Shown piece by piece: positions 55,766 to 64,000 of a stretch of 64,000 bases of DNA; position 1 is the stretch's first letter, and each line of letters starts with the position of its first letter. This DNA comes from Brevundimonas mediterranea (GTDB taxonomy: Bacteria > Pseudomonadota > Alphaproteobacteria > Caulobacterales > Caulobacteraceae), in the NCBI RefSeq assembly GCF_011064825.1, contig NZ_CP048751.1, positions 1,364,001 to 1,428,000 of the forward strand, read 5' to 3'. The notes below the pieces were generated by a model. It did not search any database. It was not told the origin of the DNA and worked only from the letters and a program-made list of their open reading frames with translations. Both the position numbers and the translations under genes were made by a program.

Positions 55766-57175
55766 CTACCGGGCCAGAAACCGCAGGGCCGTGCGCGCCA
55801 GCCGGCCCGCCGCCCCGTCCCACGGCGGCCCCAGCCGCTCAAAGGCGTTCACCGGCCCGACGTCATAGACCGCCCGCGCATGGCTGAAGCGTTTGAAGCC
55901 CTCAGGCCCATGATAGGCGCCCAGGCCGCTGGGCCCGACCCCGCCGAACGGCAGGTCGTTCTGGGCGATATGGAGCATGGTCCCGTTCAGGGTCACGCCG
56001 CCCGACAGGCCGGACCCCAGGATCCGGTCCCGCGTCCGCGCCTGGTTGGTGAAGCCGTACAGGGCCAGCGGCCGGGGCCGGGCGGCCACGAAGGCCAGGG
56101 CTTGATCCAGGCTGTCATATCCGACCACCGGCAGGACCGGGCCGAAGATCTCCTCCTGCATCAACAGGCCGTCGGTCGGCGGGTTCAGCACCAGGGTCGG
56201 GGCGATCTTGCCGTTGTCCCCCTCGCCCGCATCGGGGTGTTCCAGCACCACCGCCCCCGCCGCCTTCGCCGCCGCCACCGCCTCGCGCAGCCGGACCCGA
56301 TGGCGTTCGCTGATCACCCCGCTGTAGTCGGGATTGTCCTGAAGCCTCGGATAGGCCCGCCGCGCCTGATCCAGCACGGCCTCGGCGAAGGCCCGGACCT
56401 GCCCGGCCGGGACCAGGGCGTAGTCGGGGGCGATACAGGTCTGGCCCGCGTTCAGGAACTTGCCGAAGGCGATCGACCGCGCCGCCGTGTCCAGCGGATA
56501 GTCGGGCGCCACCACGGCCGGCGACTTGCCGCCCAGCTCCAGCGTCACCGGGGTCAGATTGTCCGCCGCCGCCCGCATCACCTCGCGCCCTACCCGCGTC
56601 GATCCGGTGAAGACCAGATGGTCGAAGGCCAGACGCGAAAAGGCCTGGGCCACGTCCACCCCGCCGTTGACCACGGTCAGCACCGCCGGATCGAACCGCT
56701 CGGCCACGGCGGCCTCCAGCAGGGCGCCGAAGGCGGGCGTCAGTTCGGACGGCTTGATCATCACCCGATTGCCGGCCGCCAGGGCGTCCACCGTCGGCCC
56801 GAGCGCCAGCAGCAGCGGATAGTTCCACGGCGCGATCACCCCCACCACGCCCAGCGGCTCATGCCGGATCCAGGCCCGCGACGGCTGGAACATCAGGTCC
56901 ACCGGCCGCCGCTCGTCCCGCATCCACCGCCCCAGACGACCCCGCGCATGGTCCAGGCTGCGGATCAGCGGCGTGATCTCCAGCAGCCCCGTCTCCATCG
57001 CCGACCGCGCCCCGAAATCCGCATCTATGGCCCGCGCAAAGGCCTCGCGCCGCTCCAGCACCAGGGCCTTCAGCGCCGCCAGCCGCCCGCGCCGCACCTG
57101 GGCCGACGCAGCCCCCTCCGCCCGCGAGGCCGCGTGCTGAAGCCCGAACCGGTCCGAGAGCCCGTCGTGTGTCAT
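55766..57175 (-). CDS. Coniferyl-aldehyde-dehydrogenase-type aldehyde dehydrogenase
   Basis: A 469-residue NAD-linked aldehyde dehydrogenase with the RSLDHARGRLGRWM and HEPLGVVGVIAPWNYPLLL segments of the coniferyl aldehyde dehydrogenase (CalB) branch. Catalytic Cys lies in LNAGQTCIAPDY, the general-base Glu in TLELGGKSPAVV. ATG 57175 gives MTHDGLSDRFG; upstream residues are not family-like. It may oxidise aromatic or long-chain aldehydes. It stands alone. Confidence 0.88.
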   Translation of the reverse strand: MTHDGLSDRFGLQHAASRAEGAASAQVRRGRLAALKALVLERREAFARAIDADFGARSAMETGLLEITPLIRSLDHARGRLGRWMRDERRPVDLMFQPSRAWIRHEPLGVVGVIAPWNYPLLLALGPTVDALAAGNRVMIKPSELTPAFGALLEAAVAERFDPAVLTVVNGGVDVAQAFSRLAFDHLVFTGSTRVGREVMRAAADNLTPVTLELGGKSPAVVAPDYPLDTAARSIAFGKFLNAGQTCIAPDYALVPAGQVRAFAEAVLDQARRAYPRLQDNPDYSGVISERHRVRLREAVAAAKAAGAVVLEHPDAGEGDNGKIAPTLVLNPPTDGLLMQEEIFGPVLPVVGYDSLDQALAFVAARPRPLALYGFTNQARTRDRILGSGLSGGVTLNGTMLHIAQNDLPFGGVGPSGLGAYHGPEGFKRFSHARAVYDVGPVNAFERLGPPWDGAAGRLARTALRFLAR

Positions 57176-57270
57176 CGCATCCAGACCCTTCGCCGCGCCG
57201 GCCGCAATCGCCCGACCGCCCCACTTCTCAAACCCGCCCCGGCCGGGGTCAAGCCCCATCCCCAAACCTG

Positions 57271-57350
57271 TCTCCTCCCCCTCTGGGGGAGGTGGATCGG
57301 CGCATAGCGCCGAGACGGCGGGGGCGCGTCCGCACGACCGGCGCCTCTTG
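57271..57350 (+). repeat. Palindromic repeat, family B, copy 1
   Basis: CTCCTCCCCCTCTGGGGGAG is followed by GGCGCATAGCGCC and GGGGGCGCGTCCGC, then GACCGGCGCC. The element matches copy 2 at 58136 and folds on itself. It sits between the dehydrogenase and a small membrane gene. Confidence 0.7.
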
Positions 57351-57406
57351 CGGACCGCTGCGATCCGGGTCCAAATGGTGCGCTGACGACTGCGGGAGGG
57401 CAGACG

Positions 57407-57595
57407 ATGTCGAAACTGAGCCTTGCCTTGTGGGCGGCCCTCGCCACCTTCCTAATAGGGACTTTCCGGACCAGTTTTCCGGCTGAATGGGGCGGACGCC
57501 CCGGCCTGTTCGCCCTGGTCGTCGTGGCCGTTTCGACGCTCGCCTGGACCATCGAATACATACGTCGGTGGCAGCGCCTAGGCGACAGACGCTAG
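57407..57595 (+). CDS. Small two-helix membrane protein
   Basis: A 62-residue protein from ATG 57407, after CGGGAGGG. Two hydrophobic segments: LSLALWAALATFLIGTF and LFALVVVAVSTLAWTIEYI. No family is recognised. It lies between repeat B copies 1 and 2 with the next membrane gene 17 bases away. Confidence 0.6.
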   Translation: MSKLSLALWAALATFLIGTFRTSFPAEWGGRPGLFALVVVAVSTLAWTIEYIRRWQRLGDRR

Positions 57596-57612
57596 ATTCA
57601 AACCGGCCACGC

Positions 57613-58101
57613 ATGCCGATATTCCGAAACCCCTGGCTACAGGCCGTACTCCTGGGCGCAGGCCTGTTCGCCCTATCCCTGCTCATCCGAGCGGCGGCCA
57701 ATATGGTCGTCGGCAGTTTCACCGCCGGCCCCGGCGCGCCGGACGCCATGGTCGCAGCCCAGGATACGGTCTCGCGGTTCGCCTATGGGTTTCTCCTGGC
57801 CGTGTTTCTGCCTGCGGTGATCGAGACGCCGCTGGTCGTCTGGGCGGTCCGGCGCGCCCGCGACGACGCCCCCAGCCTCGGGCTGGCCTTCATCATCGCG
57901 ATCATTGCGGCGCTCGCCTGGCTGTTGCACGGCATGAGCCCCGGCTCGCTCGGCCAGGCGACCGCCTTCGCCGTGATGGCCTACGCCGCCTGGGGTTGGT
58001 CGCGACGGCTGGGACGGCTTCGCGCCTACGCCCTGCCGACCCTGTCGCACGCCGTCTGGAACAGCATCGGCCTGGCCCTCTTCATGGCCAACCCAAGCTG
58101 A
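57613..58101 (+). CDS. Integral membrane protein of unknown function
   Basis: A 162-residue protein with about five hydrophobic segments (for example FLLAVFLPAVIETPLVVWAV and SLGLAFIIAIIAALAWLL). The C-terminal LSHAVWNSIGLALF has the HxxxN pattern of CPBP/CAAX-type proteases, but no EExxR is seen, so a degenerate member is the most one can say. Possibly co-transcribed with the 62-residue gene upstream. Repeat B copy 2 follows. Confidence 0.65.
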   Translation: MPIFRNPWLQAVLLGAGLFALSLLIRAAANMVVGSFTAGPGAPDAMVAAQDTVSRFAYGFLLAVFLPAVIETPLVVWAVRRARDDAPSLGLAFIIAIIAALAWLLHGMSPGSLGQATAFAVMAYAAWGWSRRLGRLRAYALPTLSHAVWNSIGLALFMANPS

Positions 58102-58135
58102 GCCCAGCCCCCGACCTGCCGCCCGCCCACACCCG

Positions 58136-58220
58136 TCTCCCCCCCCTCTGGGGGACGCAGCGCGGCGCGTGTTCCGCGCCGTGACGGAGGGGGTGCGTCC
58201 GCAAGACCGGCGCCGTCTTT
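58136..58220 (+). repeat. Palindromic repeat, family B, copy 2
   Basis: CTCCCCCCCTCTGGGGGAC, then a GCGGCGCG/CGCGCCG hairpin, GGAGGGGGTGCGTCCGC and GACCGGCGCC. Same order as copy 1, with the inner hairpin arm changed in both halves. Confidence 0.7.
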
Positions 58221-58335
58221 GACTGGAACGTGGCGGAAGTGGAACTTGGGCCGATAGTCTAGAGACCGATAGAGATCCATCGTAAGGGCTGGTGGCCTTG
58301 TCGATGGATATCCGGCCCGATCCGAGGAGAATTTG

Positions 58336-58659
58336 GTGCTCACTGCAATCATGATGGCCGCAGCGGTGCAGGCGGTTGCGACGGATGAATTTCCGAAACA
58401 GGCCTATGTGATGGTGCAATGTGTCGCCGGGCCGAACGAGACGGTCAGCGATTGTCGGGTGCTGGAAGTCAGCCACCCCGGCCAAGGCCTCGAAGACGCC
58501 GCCATAGCCATGGTCCGCCGCGGGCGAATAGGGCAGAGCAACGGCGTGGCCGTGGGTCAGACGTTTCGGATCAGGATTGCTTTCCGTTTAGCTGACGAGG
58601 ACGATGAGACGCCCCCGCCAAAATCGATTGGCGGCGAGGCGACCCCCAGCTCAAACTGA
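58336..58659 (+). CDS. Secreted TonB C-terminal-like protein
   Basis: A 107-residue protein starting at GTG 58336, six bases past GAGGAG; the TTG just before it is an alternative. The signal-like start (MVLTAIMMAAAVQAVA) is followed by a segment like the TonB C-terminal fold: MVQCVAGPNETVSDCRVLEV, then RIRIAFRL. Two cysteines could form a disulphide. It may bind outer-membrane receptor TonB boxes or be a lone periplasmic domain. No TonB-like membrane helix is present. Confidence 0.6.
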   Translation: MLTAIMMAAAVQAVATDEFPKQAYVMVQCVAGPNETVSDCRVLEVSHPGQGLEDAAIAMVRRGRIGQSNGVAVGQTFRIRIAFRLADEDDETPPPKSIGGEATPSSN

Positions 58660-58713
58660 CGGGTTTGGCGCAGGGAGTCGACGACCCGCCCCCGTCCGCG
58701 CTAGGTCAGGCCC

Positions 58714-59180
58714 ATGCCGACCGCCCTCTACATCGACGCCGACGCCTGCCCGGTGAAGGAGGAGGTCTATCGCGTCGCACGACGCTATGGGCTGAAGACC
58801 TATGTGGTCTCCAACGGCTGGATGCAGGTCCCGCGCGAGGCCCTGATCGAACAGGTGGTGGTGGACGCCGGGCCGGACGTGGCCGACGACTGGATCGCCG
58901 AGCGGGCGGGCCTGGGCGATGTGGTGATCACCGCCGACATTCCCCTGGCCGACCGCTGTCTGAAGGCCGGCGCCCAGGCGCTGAAGTCGAACGGCCAGGC
59001 CTTCACCCTGGACTCGATCGGCTCGGCCCTGGCCGGGCGGATGGTGGGCGAGCATCTGCGGTCGATGGGGGTGGCCACCTCGGGTCCGCCGCCGTTTTCG
59101 GCCGCCGACCGCTCGCGCTTCCTCCAGGCCCTGGACCAGGCCGTGGTCAAGGCGCGCCGGGTCGCGCCCCCGAGCCAGCC

Positions 59181-59184
<4 letters not shown>
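58714..59184 (+). CDS. YaiI/YqxD family (UPF0178) PIN-like protein
   Basis: A 156-residue protein of the DUF188 family, related to PIN-domain nucleases. Start motif MPTALYIDADACPVKEEVYR and DDWIAERAGLGDVVITADIP carry the conserved acidic residues. No activity is established for the family. The stop overlaps the arfB start (ATGA), so they are translationally coupled, a link often seen in alphaproteobacteria. Confidence 0.92.
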
Positions 59185-59582
<398 letters not shown>

Positions 59583-59585
59583 GAC

Positions 59586-60053
59586 TCAGCTCTCGACCGG
59601 ACGGAACAGCAGGGCGGCGATCTTGTCGTCGGCGTCGAAGCCGATCACCCATTCGGTGACCTGGTTGTCGAAGGTCACCTTGAACAGATGGGCCTCGCCT
59701 TCCGGCCGTTCGAAGGCGACGGTCTTGACCGCGCCGAAGCCCTTGACCAGCGGCGCGACCTGATCCGCCTGCTGGCGGATCTGGGCCGCCAGGCTGTCGG
59801 TGAAGACCGAATAGTCGAAGCCCGGACCCTGGGCCGCCGCGATCACGGCGCGCAGCGCCTCTTCAGACCGGGCGATGTCGGGTGCGGTCGCCGCAACGGC
59901 GGGAGCGGTCGGCGCCGGCTGGGCCGGTTGAGATTGCGCCTGGGCCGGCCGGTCGAAACTGTTCGGCACGGAGCCGGCTGCGGCGCCGCCGGATTGGGCG
60001 ATTGCGGAGGCCGGGGCCAGAAGCAGGGCTACGGCGATCAGGGTCGTCTTCAT
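59586..60053 (-). CDS. Secreted protein of unknown function
   Basis: A 155-residue protein with a signal peptide (MKTTLIAVALLLAPASAIAQ). An Ala/Pro/Gln linker (AQAQSQPAQPAPTAPAVA) leads into an approximately 80-residue C-terminal domain (FDYSVFTDSLAAQIRQQADQ, then FKVTFDNQVTEWVIGFDADD) that looks like a beta-rich, NTF2- or DUF3887-like fold. Four bases from the convergent arfB stop, and just downstream of ubiB. Function not recognised. Confidence 0.65.
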   Translation of the reverse strand: MKTTLIAVALLLAPASAIAQSGGAAAGSVPNSFDRPAQAQSQPAQPAPTAPAVAATAPDIARSEEALRAVIAAAQGPGFDYSVFTDSLAAQIRQQADQVAPLVKGFGAVKTVAFERPEGEAHLFKVTFDNQVTEWVIGFDADDKIAALLFRPVES

Positions 60054-60066
60054 GCGAAGGCTCCGG

Positions 60067-61644
60067 TCAGGACAGATAGGGCCAGAGCGAAAGGCCCAAG
60101 GCCGTCAGGGCCGCGATGACCGCGACCGTGACTGAAGCCGTGACCCAAGCGGGAGTTCCCGACTTTTCGATGACCACCGCCGCGGGACGCGGCGGCTCCT
60201 GCACCAGGCGCGAGATGGCGCGCGCCGCCGCGATCATCTCGTTCAGGGCGTCGCGCGCCTGGGCCTGGGGCCCCAGTTCGCGGCGGATCCAGCGTTCGAC
60301 CACCGGCTGGGCGGCCTTCCACAGGTCGTGGTCCGGCTGAAGCCGACGCGCCACCCCCTCGACCGAGACCATGGTCTTTTGCAGCAGGATCAGTTCGGGC
60401 CTCAGCCGCATGTCGAACAGGGCGGTGATCTCGAACAACTGACCCAGCAGCCGGCCCATCGACACCTGGCTGGCGGCGCGTCCGATCACCGGCTCGCCCA
60501 CGGCGCGCAGGGCCTGGGCGAAGGTCTCGACGGAGTGATGCGGCGGGACATAGCCGGCCTCGAAATGGACCCGGGCGATCCGGTCGTAGTCGCGGCTGAT
60601 GAAGCCCCACAGGATCTCGGCCAGATAGCGCCGCTCGGCCGGCCCAAGCCGCCCCACGATGCCGAAGTCGATGGCGGTCAGATGGGCCGGGGCGCTGGCG
60701 AACAGATTGCCCTCGTGCAGATCGGCGTGGAACACCCCGTGATCCAGGGCCTGAACCAGGAAGGCCCGCACCACATTGTCGGCCAGCAGATCGACATCCA
60801 GGCCCGGCAGGTCGGTCAGGGCCGGATCGGTCATGGGCAGCCCTTGCGCCCATTCCAGCGTCAGCACCCGCTTGCCCACCCCGTCCCACACCACGGCGGG
60901 GGCGGACATATAGCCGTCCTTGGCCATGACATCGGCCATCTCGCTGGCGGCGGCCGCCTCCAGCCGCATGTCCAGCTCCAGATCCATGGAATTGGCGATG
61001 GTCTCGACGAAGGCCTGGGGCTCGAGCCGGCGCGACAGGGGAACCAGCCGGTACACCAGGGCGGCGCCCAGCCGCATGGCGTCCAGGCCGTCGGCGACGC
61101 GGCGCTCGACCCCCGGCCGCAGCACCTTGACCGCCACCGCACGCCCATCCGCCAGGGTCGCCCGGTGCGCCTGGGCCAGGGAGGCGGCGGCGACCGGCGG
61201 GCTCAGGTCGGTGAACAGGCTCTCGACCGGCCGACCCAGCGATTTCTCGATCTCGCGCCGCGCCTCTTCCAGCGGGAAGGGCGGCAGGGCGTCCTTCAAC
61301 CGGCCCAGGTCGCGTGCGAACTGCAGGCCGAAGATGTCGGCGCGGGTGGCCAGGACCTGGCCCAGCTTGATCGCCACCGGCCCCAGATGCTCAAACGCCT
61401 TGCCCAGCCTCTGGCCCGGCCGGCCCTGACGTCCGTCGCGGCCGGACAGCATCTGCACCGCGCGGGCGAAGGGTCGGGCCCAGACGGGCAGCAGGGGATT
61501 GGCCTCGCGCGGGATCAGGGCGTCATGACGCGCCAGAACCCACAGCCAGCCCAGCAGGCGCAGAAAGGCCGCCACAGGATTCTGCACCGCCACGGCGGCG
61601 GGCGGCGGCGGGGCCGTGCGATAGACCCGGGTCAGATCGCCCAC
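60067..61644 (-). CDS. ubiB: Ubiquinone biosynthesis protein UbiB
   Basis: A 525-residue atypical protein kinase-like ATPase needed for ubiquinone assembly. The KxGQ motif is [16 protein letters not shown], the Ala-rich nucleotide loop is [11 protein letters not shown], and the metal site [10 protein letters not shown]-terminal membrane helix ([19 protein letters not shown]) anchors it. Its start lies inside the ubiE end (13-base overlap), so both are coupled. Known in E. coli and mitochondria (COQ8). Confidence 0.95.
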   Translation of the reverse strand: MGDLTRVYRTAPPPPAAVAVQNPVAAFLRLLGWLWVLARHDALIPREANPLLPVWARPFARAVQMLSGRDGRQGRPGQRLGKAFEHLGPVAIKLGQVLATRADIFGLQFARDLGRLKDALPPFPLEEARREIEKSLGRPVESLFTDLSPPVAAASLAQAHRATLADGRAVAVKVLRPGVERRVADGLDAMRLGAALVYRLVPLSRRLEPQAFVETIANSMDLELDMRLEAAAASEMADVMAKDGYMSAPAVVWDGVGKRVLTLEWAQGLPMTDPALTDLPGLDVDLLADNVVRAFLVQALDHGVFHADLHEGNLFASAPAHLTAIDFGIVGRLGPAERRYLAEILWGFISRDYDRIARVHFEAGYVPPHHSVETFAQALRAVGEPVIGRAASQVSMGRLLGQLFEITALFDMRLRPELILLQKTMVSVEGVARRLQPDHDLWKAAQPVVERWIRRELGPQAQARDALNEMIAAARAISRLVQEPPRPAAVVIEKSGTPAWVTASVTVAVIAALTALGLSLWPYLS

Positions 61645-62420
61645 CCGTGGTGGATGGCGGCGATCCCGCCCGACAGATTGGTCACCGACACGCGCTTGAA
61701 GCCGGCGTCCTCGATCAGGGCCTTGAAGGCCGCCTGGTCCGGGAAGCGGCGGATGCTCTCGACCAGATACTGATAGCTGTCGCGATCCTTGGCCACCCAG
61801 CCGCCGATGCGCGGAATGGCGTGGAAGGACCAGGCGTCATAGGCCGCGCGGATCGGCCCGGTCGTCGGGCGCGAGAACTCCAGGCACAGGAACCGGCCGC
61901 CCGGCTTCAGCACGCGCCGCGCCTCGGCCAGGGCCTTGTCGATATGGGCCACGTTGCGGATGCCGAAACTGATCGAATAGGCGTCGACCGAGGCGTCCGG
62001 CAGCGGCAGGGCCATGGCGTCGCCGACCGACCAGCTCATCTCCGGCTCGCCGCCCTTGTGCACCCCGGCCAGGATCATTTCGGCGTTGTAGTCCAGCACG
62101 ATCACCGAGGCGTCCTCGCCGCCGCGCCGCTCCTGGGCCGCGCGCGCCATCTTGGAATAGCGCCGGGCCATGTCGCCGGTGCCGCCGGCCACGTCCAGTA
62201 TGGTCTCGCCGGGCCGAGGGTTCAGCTTGGCCGCCGCCGCGTCCTTCCAGAGGCGGTGGACGCCCACGCTCATCAGGTCGTTCATGACGTCATAGCTGGA
62301 AGCGACGGAATCGAAGACCCCGCGCACCATCTTGACCTTCTCGCGCGCATCGACGTCGCGGAAGCCGAAAGAGGAACGGTCGCCCGACGAATGCGGGCCG
62401 TGGGAGGAGGCGTCGGTCAT
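61632..62420 (-). CDS. ubiE: Ubiquinone/menaquinone C-methyltransferase UbiE
   Basis: A 262-residue SAM-dependent methyltransferase for the ring carbon in ubiquinone synthesis. SAM motif [15 protein letters not shown], with [20 protein letters not shown] and the N-terminal [19 protein letters not shown]. Start ATG 62420. It precedes ubiB in a coupled operon, as in many alphaproteobacteria. Confidence 0.96.
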   Translation of the reverse strand: MTDASSHGPHSSGDRSSFGFRDVDAREKVKMVRGVFDSVASSYDVMNDLMSVGVHRLWKDAAAAKLNPRPGETILDVAGGTGDMARRYSKMARAAQERRGGEDASVIVLDYNAEMILAGVHKGGEPEMSWSVGDAMALPLPDASVDAYSISFGIRNVAHIDKALAEARRVLKPGGRFLCLEFSRPTTGPIRAAYDAWSFHAIPRIGGWVAKDRDSYQYLVESIRRFPDQAAFKALIEDAGFKRVSVTNLSGGIAAIHHGWAI

Positions 62421-62451
62421 GCGCGCGGTCTAGCGCGTCGCGGGCCGCCCG

Positions 62452-63192
62452 TCACGCGTCACTAGAGCCTGATCGCATCGCTTCCGACCCGGCTTGGGGC
62501 TGGGGCAGTTCGAGATCCTTCATCACCTCGCGCATCAGGCCGTAACAGCCGCACGACGCTTCCTCCAGCCCGTCGCGGTCCAGCACCCGGACCCAGCCCC
62601 GGCCCCGCTGGATCAGGTCCTTGCCTTCCAGCACGGTCCCGACCTCGGAGACCGTGGCGCGGCGCACGCCCAGCATGCCGGCGATATCGGCCTGGGTCAG
62701 GTCGATCCGATCGTCCTCGGCCCGGTCGTGCAGGGTCAGCAGCCAGCGCGCCAACCGCTCGTCCAGCCGGTGCTGGGCGTTGCAGGCGGCGGCCTGCTGC
62801 ACCTGGGCCATCAGGCCTTCGGTGAAACGCGACAGGGCCTGGCGCAGGCCTTCGCTCTCATCCAGCGCCTCGCCGAACACCTCGGCCGAACAGCAGACGG
62901 CCACGCCGTCGCGCTGGGAGATGGCGCGGCTGGCGGCGCGGGCGTTGAACGGGCCGCAGGTCACCCCCACCAGGCCCTCGCGCCCGATGGCGGCGGTCTC
63001 CACCATCTTGTCGTCCGGCAGGACGGTCATCAGCGACACCACGCCCTTCAGCGGGAACCAGACCTGATCGACCGCCTCGCCGGCGTCGTACAGCATCTGG
63101 CCGCGCGCGATCTGGTGCTCGCTCAGATGAGGTTCGATCCGCTTCCGGTCGGCCGCGTCCAGAGCGGCGAGCCACAGATTGTCCATATCCAC
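62452..63192 (-). CDS. Crp/Fnr-family transcriptional regulator
   Basis: A 246-residue regulator. The N-terminal beta-roll (residues 20-120; [20 protein letters not shown]) is the sensor domain; a long dimer helix and a C-terminal winged HTH ([20 protein letters not shown]) follow. It has no FNR N-terminal cysteine cluster and no clear cAMP-binding arginine. A CGCY motif lies near the C-terminus. Start ATG 63192 ([11 protein letters not shown]). Divergent from phhB, with 144 bases between; targets are unknown. Confidence 0.9.
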   Translation of the reverse strand: MDMDNLWLAALDAADRKRIEPHLSEHQIARGQMLYDAGEAVDQVWFPLKGVVSLMTVLPDDKMVETAAIGREGLVGVTCGPFNARAASRAISQRDGVAVCCSAEVFGEALDESEGLRQALSRFTEGLMAQVQQAAACNAQHRLDERLARWLLTLHDRAEDDRIDLTQADIAGMLGVRRATVSEVGTVLEGKDLIQRGRGWVRVLDRDGLEEASCGCYGLMREVMKDLELPQPQAGSEAMRSGSSDA

Positions 63193-63336
63193 TTCCTCCG
63201 CGCCAGAAACGGCGACGCTTTCGCGACGTCCGATAACGCCAGAGCTTGCTCATGCGTTCCGCGACCGTCGGAGACGCTTGCGCACGCTTGCCGCGATCCG
63301 TCGGGCGCCTTACGCCGGAAGAAAAGAGGAAAGCCC

Positions 63337-63642
63337 ATGACCGACACTCGCCTTGACGTTGCGGAAACCCTGAAGACCCTGCCCGCCTGGCGCCCCCATG
63401 ACGACGACCGGGCGGCCATTTCGCGCAGTCTCAAGTTCGCTGATTTCAACGCCGCCTTCGGCTTCATGACCCGCGTCGCCCTGATGGCCGACAAGATGGA
63501 TCACCATCCGGAATGGTCGAACGTCTATGACCGGGTCGAGGTGTTGCTGACCACCCATGACGCCGACGGCGTGACCGACAAGGACGTGACCCTGGCCCGG
63601 TTCATCGACCGCGCCGCCGCCGACATGGGAGCGATCTCGTGA
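63337..63642 (+). CDS. phhB: Pterin-4-alpha-carbinolamine dehydratase
   Basis: A 101-residue enzyme that recycles the pterin cofactor after aromatic amino acid hydroxylation. The active-site motif [14 protein letters not shown] is clear. ATG 63337 follows AGAGGAAAG. The stop overlaps the next start (GTGA), coupling it to an SDR gene. No phenylalanine hydroxylase is seen in the window. Confidence 0.95.
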   Translation: MTDTRLDVAETLKTLPAWRPHDDDRAAISRSLKFADFNAAFGFMTRVALMADKMDHHPEWSNVYDRVEVLLTTHDADGVTDKDVTLARFIDRAAADMGAIS

Positions 63643-64000
63643 GCGCCGCTTCCTCCGCCCGCCCCGGCCGCGTCGCCGGCAAGACCGTCCTGATCACCGG
63701 CGCCGCCGGCGGCCTGGGCGAGGCCATGGCCGCCATGATGGCCCGCGAGGGCGCCCGCCTGGCCCTGACCGACATCGACGGCGGCCGCGTCGCCGCCCTG
63801 GCCGAGCGGATCAACGCCGAAATCCCCGGCGCCGCCTTCGCCTACGCCCACGACGTGGCCAGCGAAGCCGACTGGGAACGGGTCATCGCCGCCGCCGTGG
63901 CCGATCTGGGCGGCCTGTCGGTCCTGGTCAACAACGCCGGCGTCGGCGGCCCTCTGGCCTTCGTCGAACAGGACACGGTCGACAACTGGCAGCGTCAGTA
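63639..64000 (+). CDS. SDR-family oxidoreductase (cut by window end)
   Basis: The first 120 residues of a short-chain dehydrogenase/reductase. GTG 63639 overlaps the phhB stop (GTGA). The nucleotide-binding motif [11 protein letters not shown] and the NNAG motif (LVNNAGVGG) are present; the catalytic Tyr-Lys lies beyond the window. NAD(P) preference and substrate cannot be told. The acidic residue after beta-2 (LTDIDGG) favours NAD. Confidence 0.9.
   Translation, partial: MSAASSARPGRVAGKTVLITGAAGGLGEAMAAMMAREGARLALTDIDGGRVAALAERINAEIPGAAFAYAHDVASEADWERVIAAAVADLGGLSVLVNNAGVGGPLAFVEQDTVDNWQRQ

Overview
The window is high-GC DNA from an alphaproteobacterium, most likely of the Caulobacterales (Brevundimonas-like). 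This rests on overall base composition, lipoproteins and receptors of the Caulobacter type, the alphaproteobacterial NrdA/NrdB pair, and gene blocks such as rpmH-rnpA-yidC-yihA, rimP-nusA-ylxR-infB and ubiE-ubiB. The genus is an inference; there is no rRNA in the window.

Layout. 1-2412 is the right end of an integrative element: two unknown small genes, an AlpA-like excisionase and a tyrosine integrase that points at the 3' end of tRNA-Arg(ACG). 2413-14000 is chromosome: gamma-glutamyltransferase, an outer-membrane protein, ribonucleotide reductase NrdA with two NrdR-type operators, a PAP2 phosphatase, a CoA-transferase-family enzyme, a GDT1-type manganese exporter behind a yybP-ykoY (Mn2+) riboswitch, a sugar-dehydrogenase gene broken by one amber codon, a NudK-type hydrolase and argG. 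14000-20600 has an M16 double-domain peptidase and a semialdehyde dehydrogenase-oleate hydratase operon. 20600-28900 has yihA-yidC-rnpA-rpmH, a VTT membrane protein coupled to an orphan histidine kinase, and nrdB. 28900-30700 is a gene-poor accessory patch with AT-rich DNA, small ORFs and two inverted palindromic repeats. 30700-40000 has a TonB-dependent receptor, a MASE1 hybrid kinase, small secreted proteins, LysE, a serine hydrolase and an AraC regulator. 40000-46930 is the infB-ylxR-nusA-rimP operon with a leader hairpin, next to a BrnT/BrnA toxin-antitoxin pair. 47000-57200 has two closely related chemoreceptors, trmB, a coupled pair of amidohydrolase-fold proteins and a coniferyl-aldehyde-dehydrogenase-like enzyme. 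57200-64000 has small membrane genes flanked by a second repeat family, a TonB-C-like protein, arfB, ubiB, ubiE, a Crp/Fnr regulator, phhB and the start of an SDR gene.

Working together. nrdA and nrdB lie 20 kb apart yet both carry paired NrdR-like sites, so one regulator could join them. The rimP-nusA-ylxR-infB operon may be attenuated in its leader. Most other regions are ordinary housekeeping DNA. No CRISPR array, complete insertion sequence or defence island was seen. The best leads are the rimP leader, the amidohydrolase/pseudo-amidohydrolase pair, the dehydrogenase-oleate hydratase operon, and the two dispersed palindromic repeat families.
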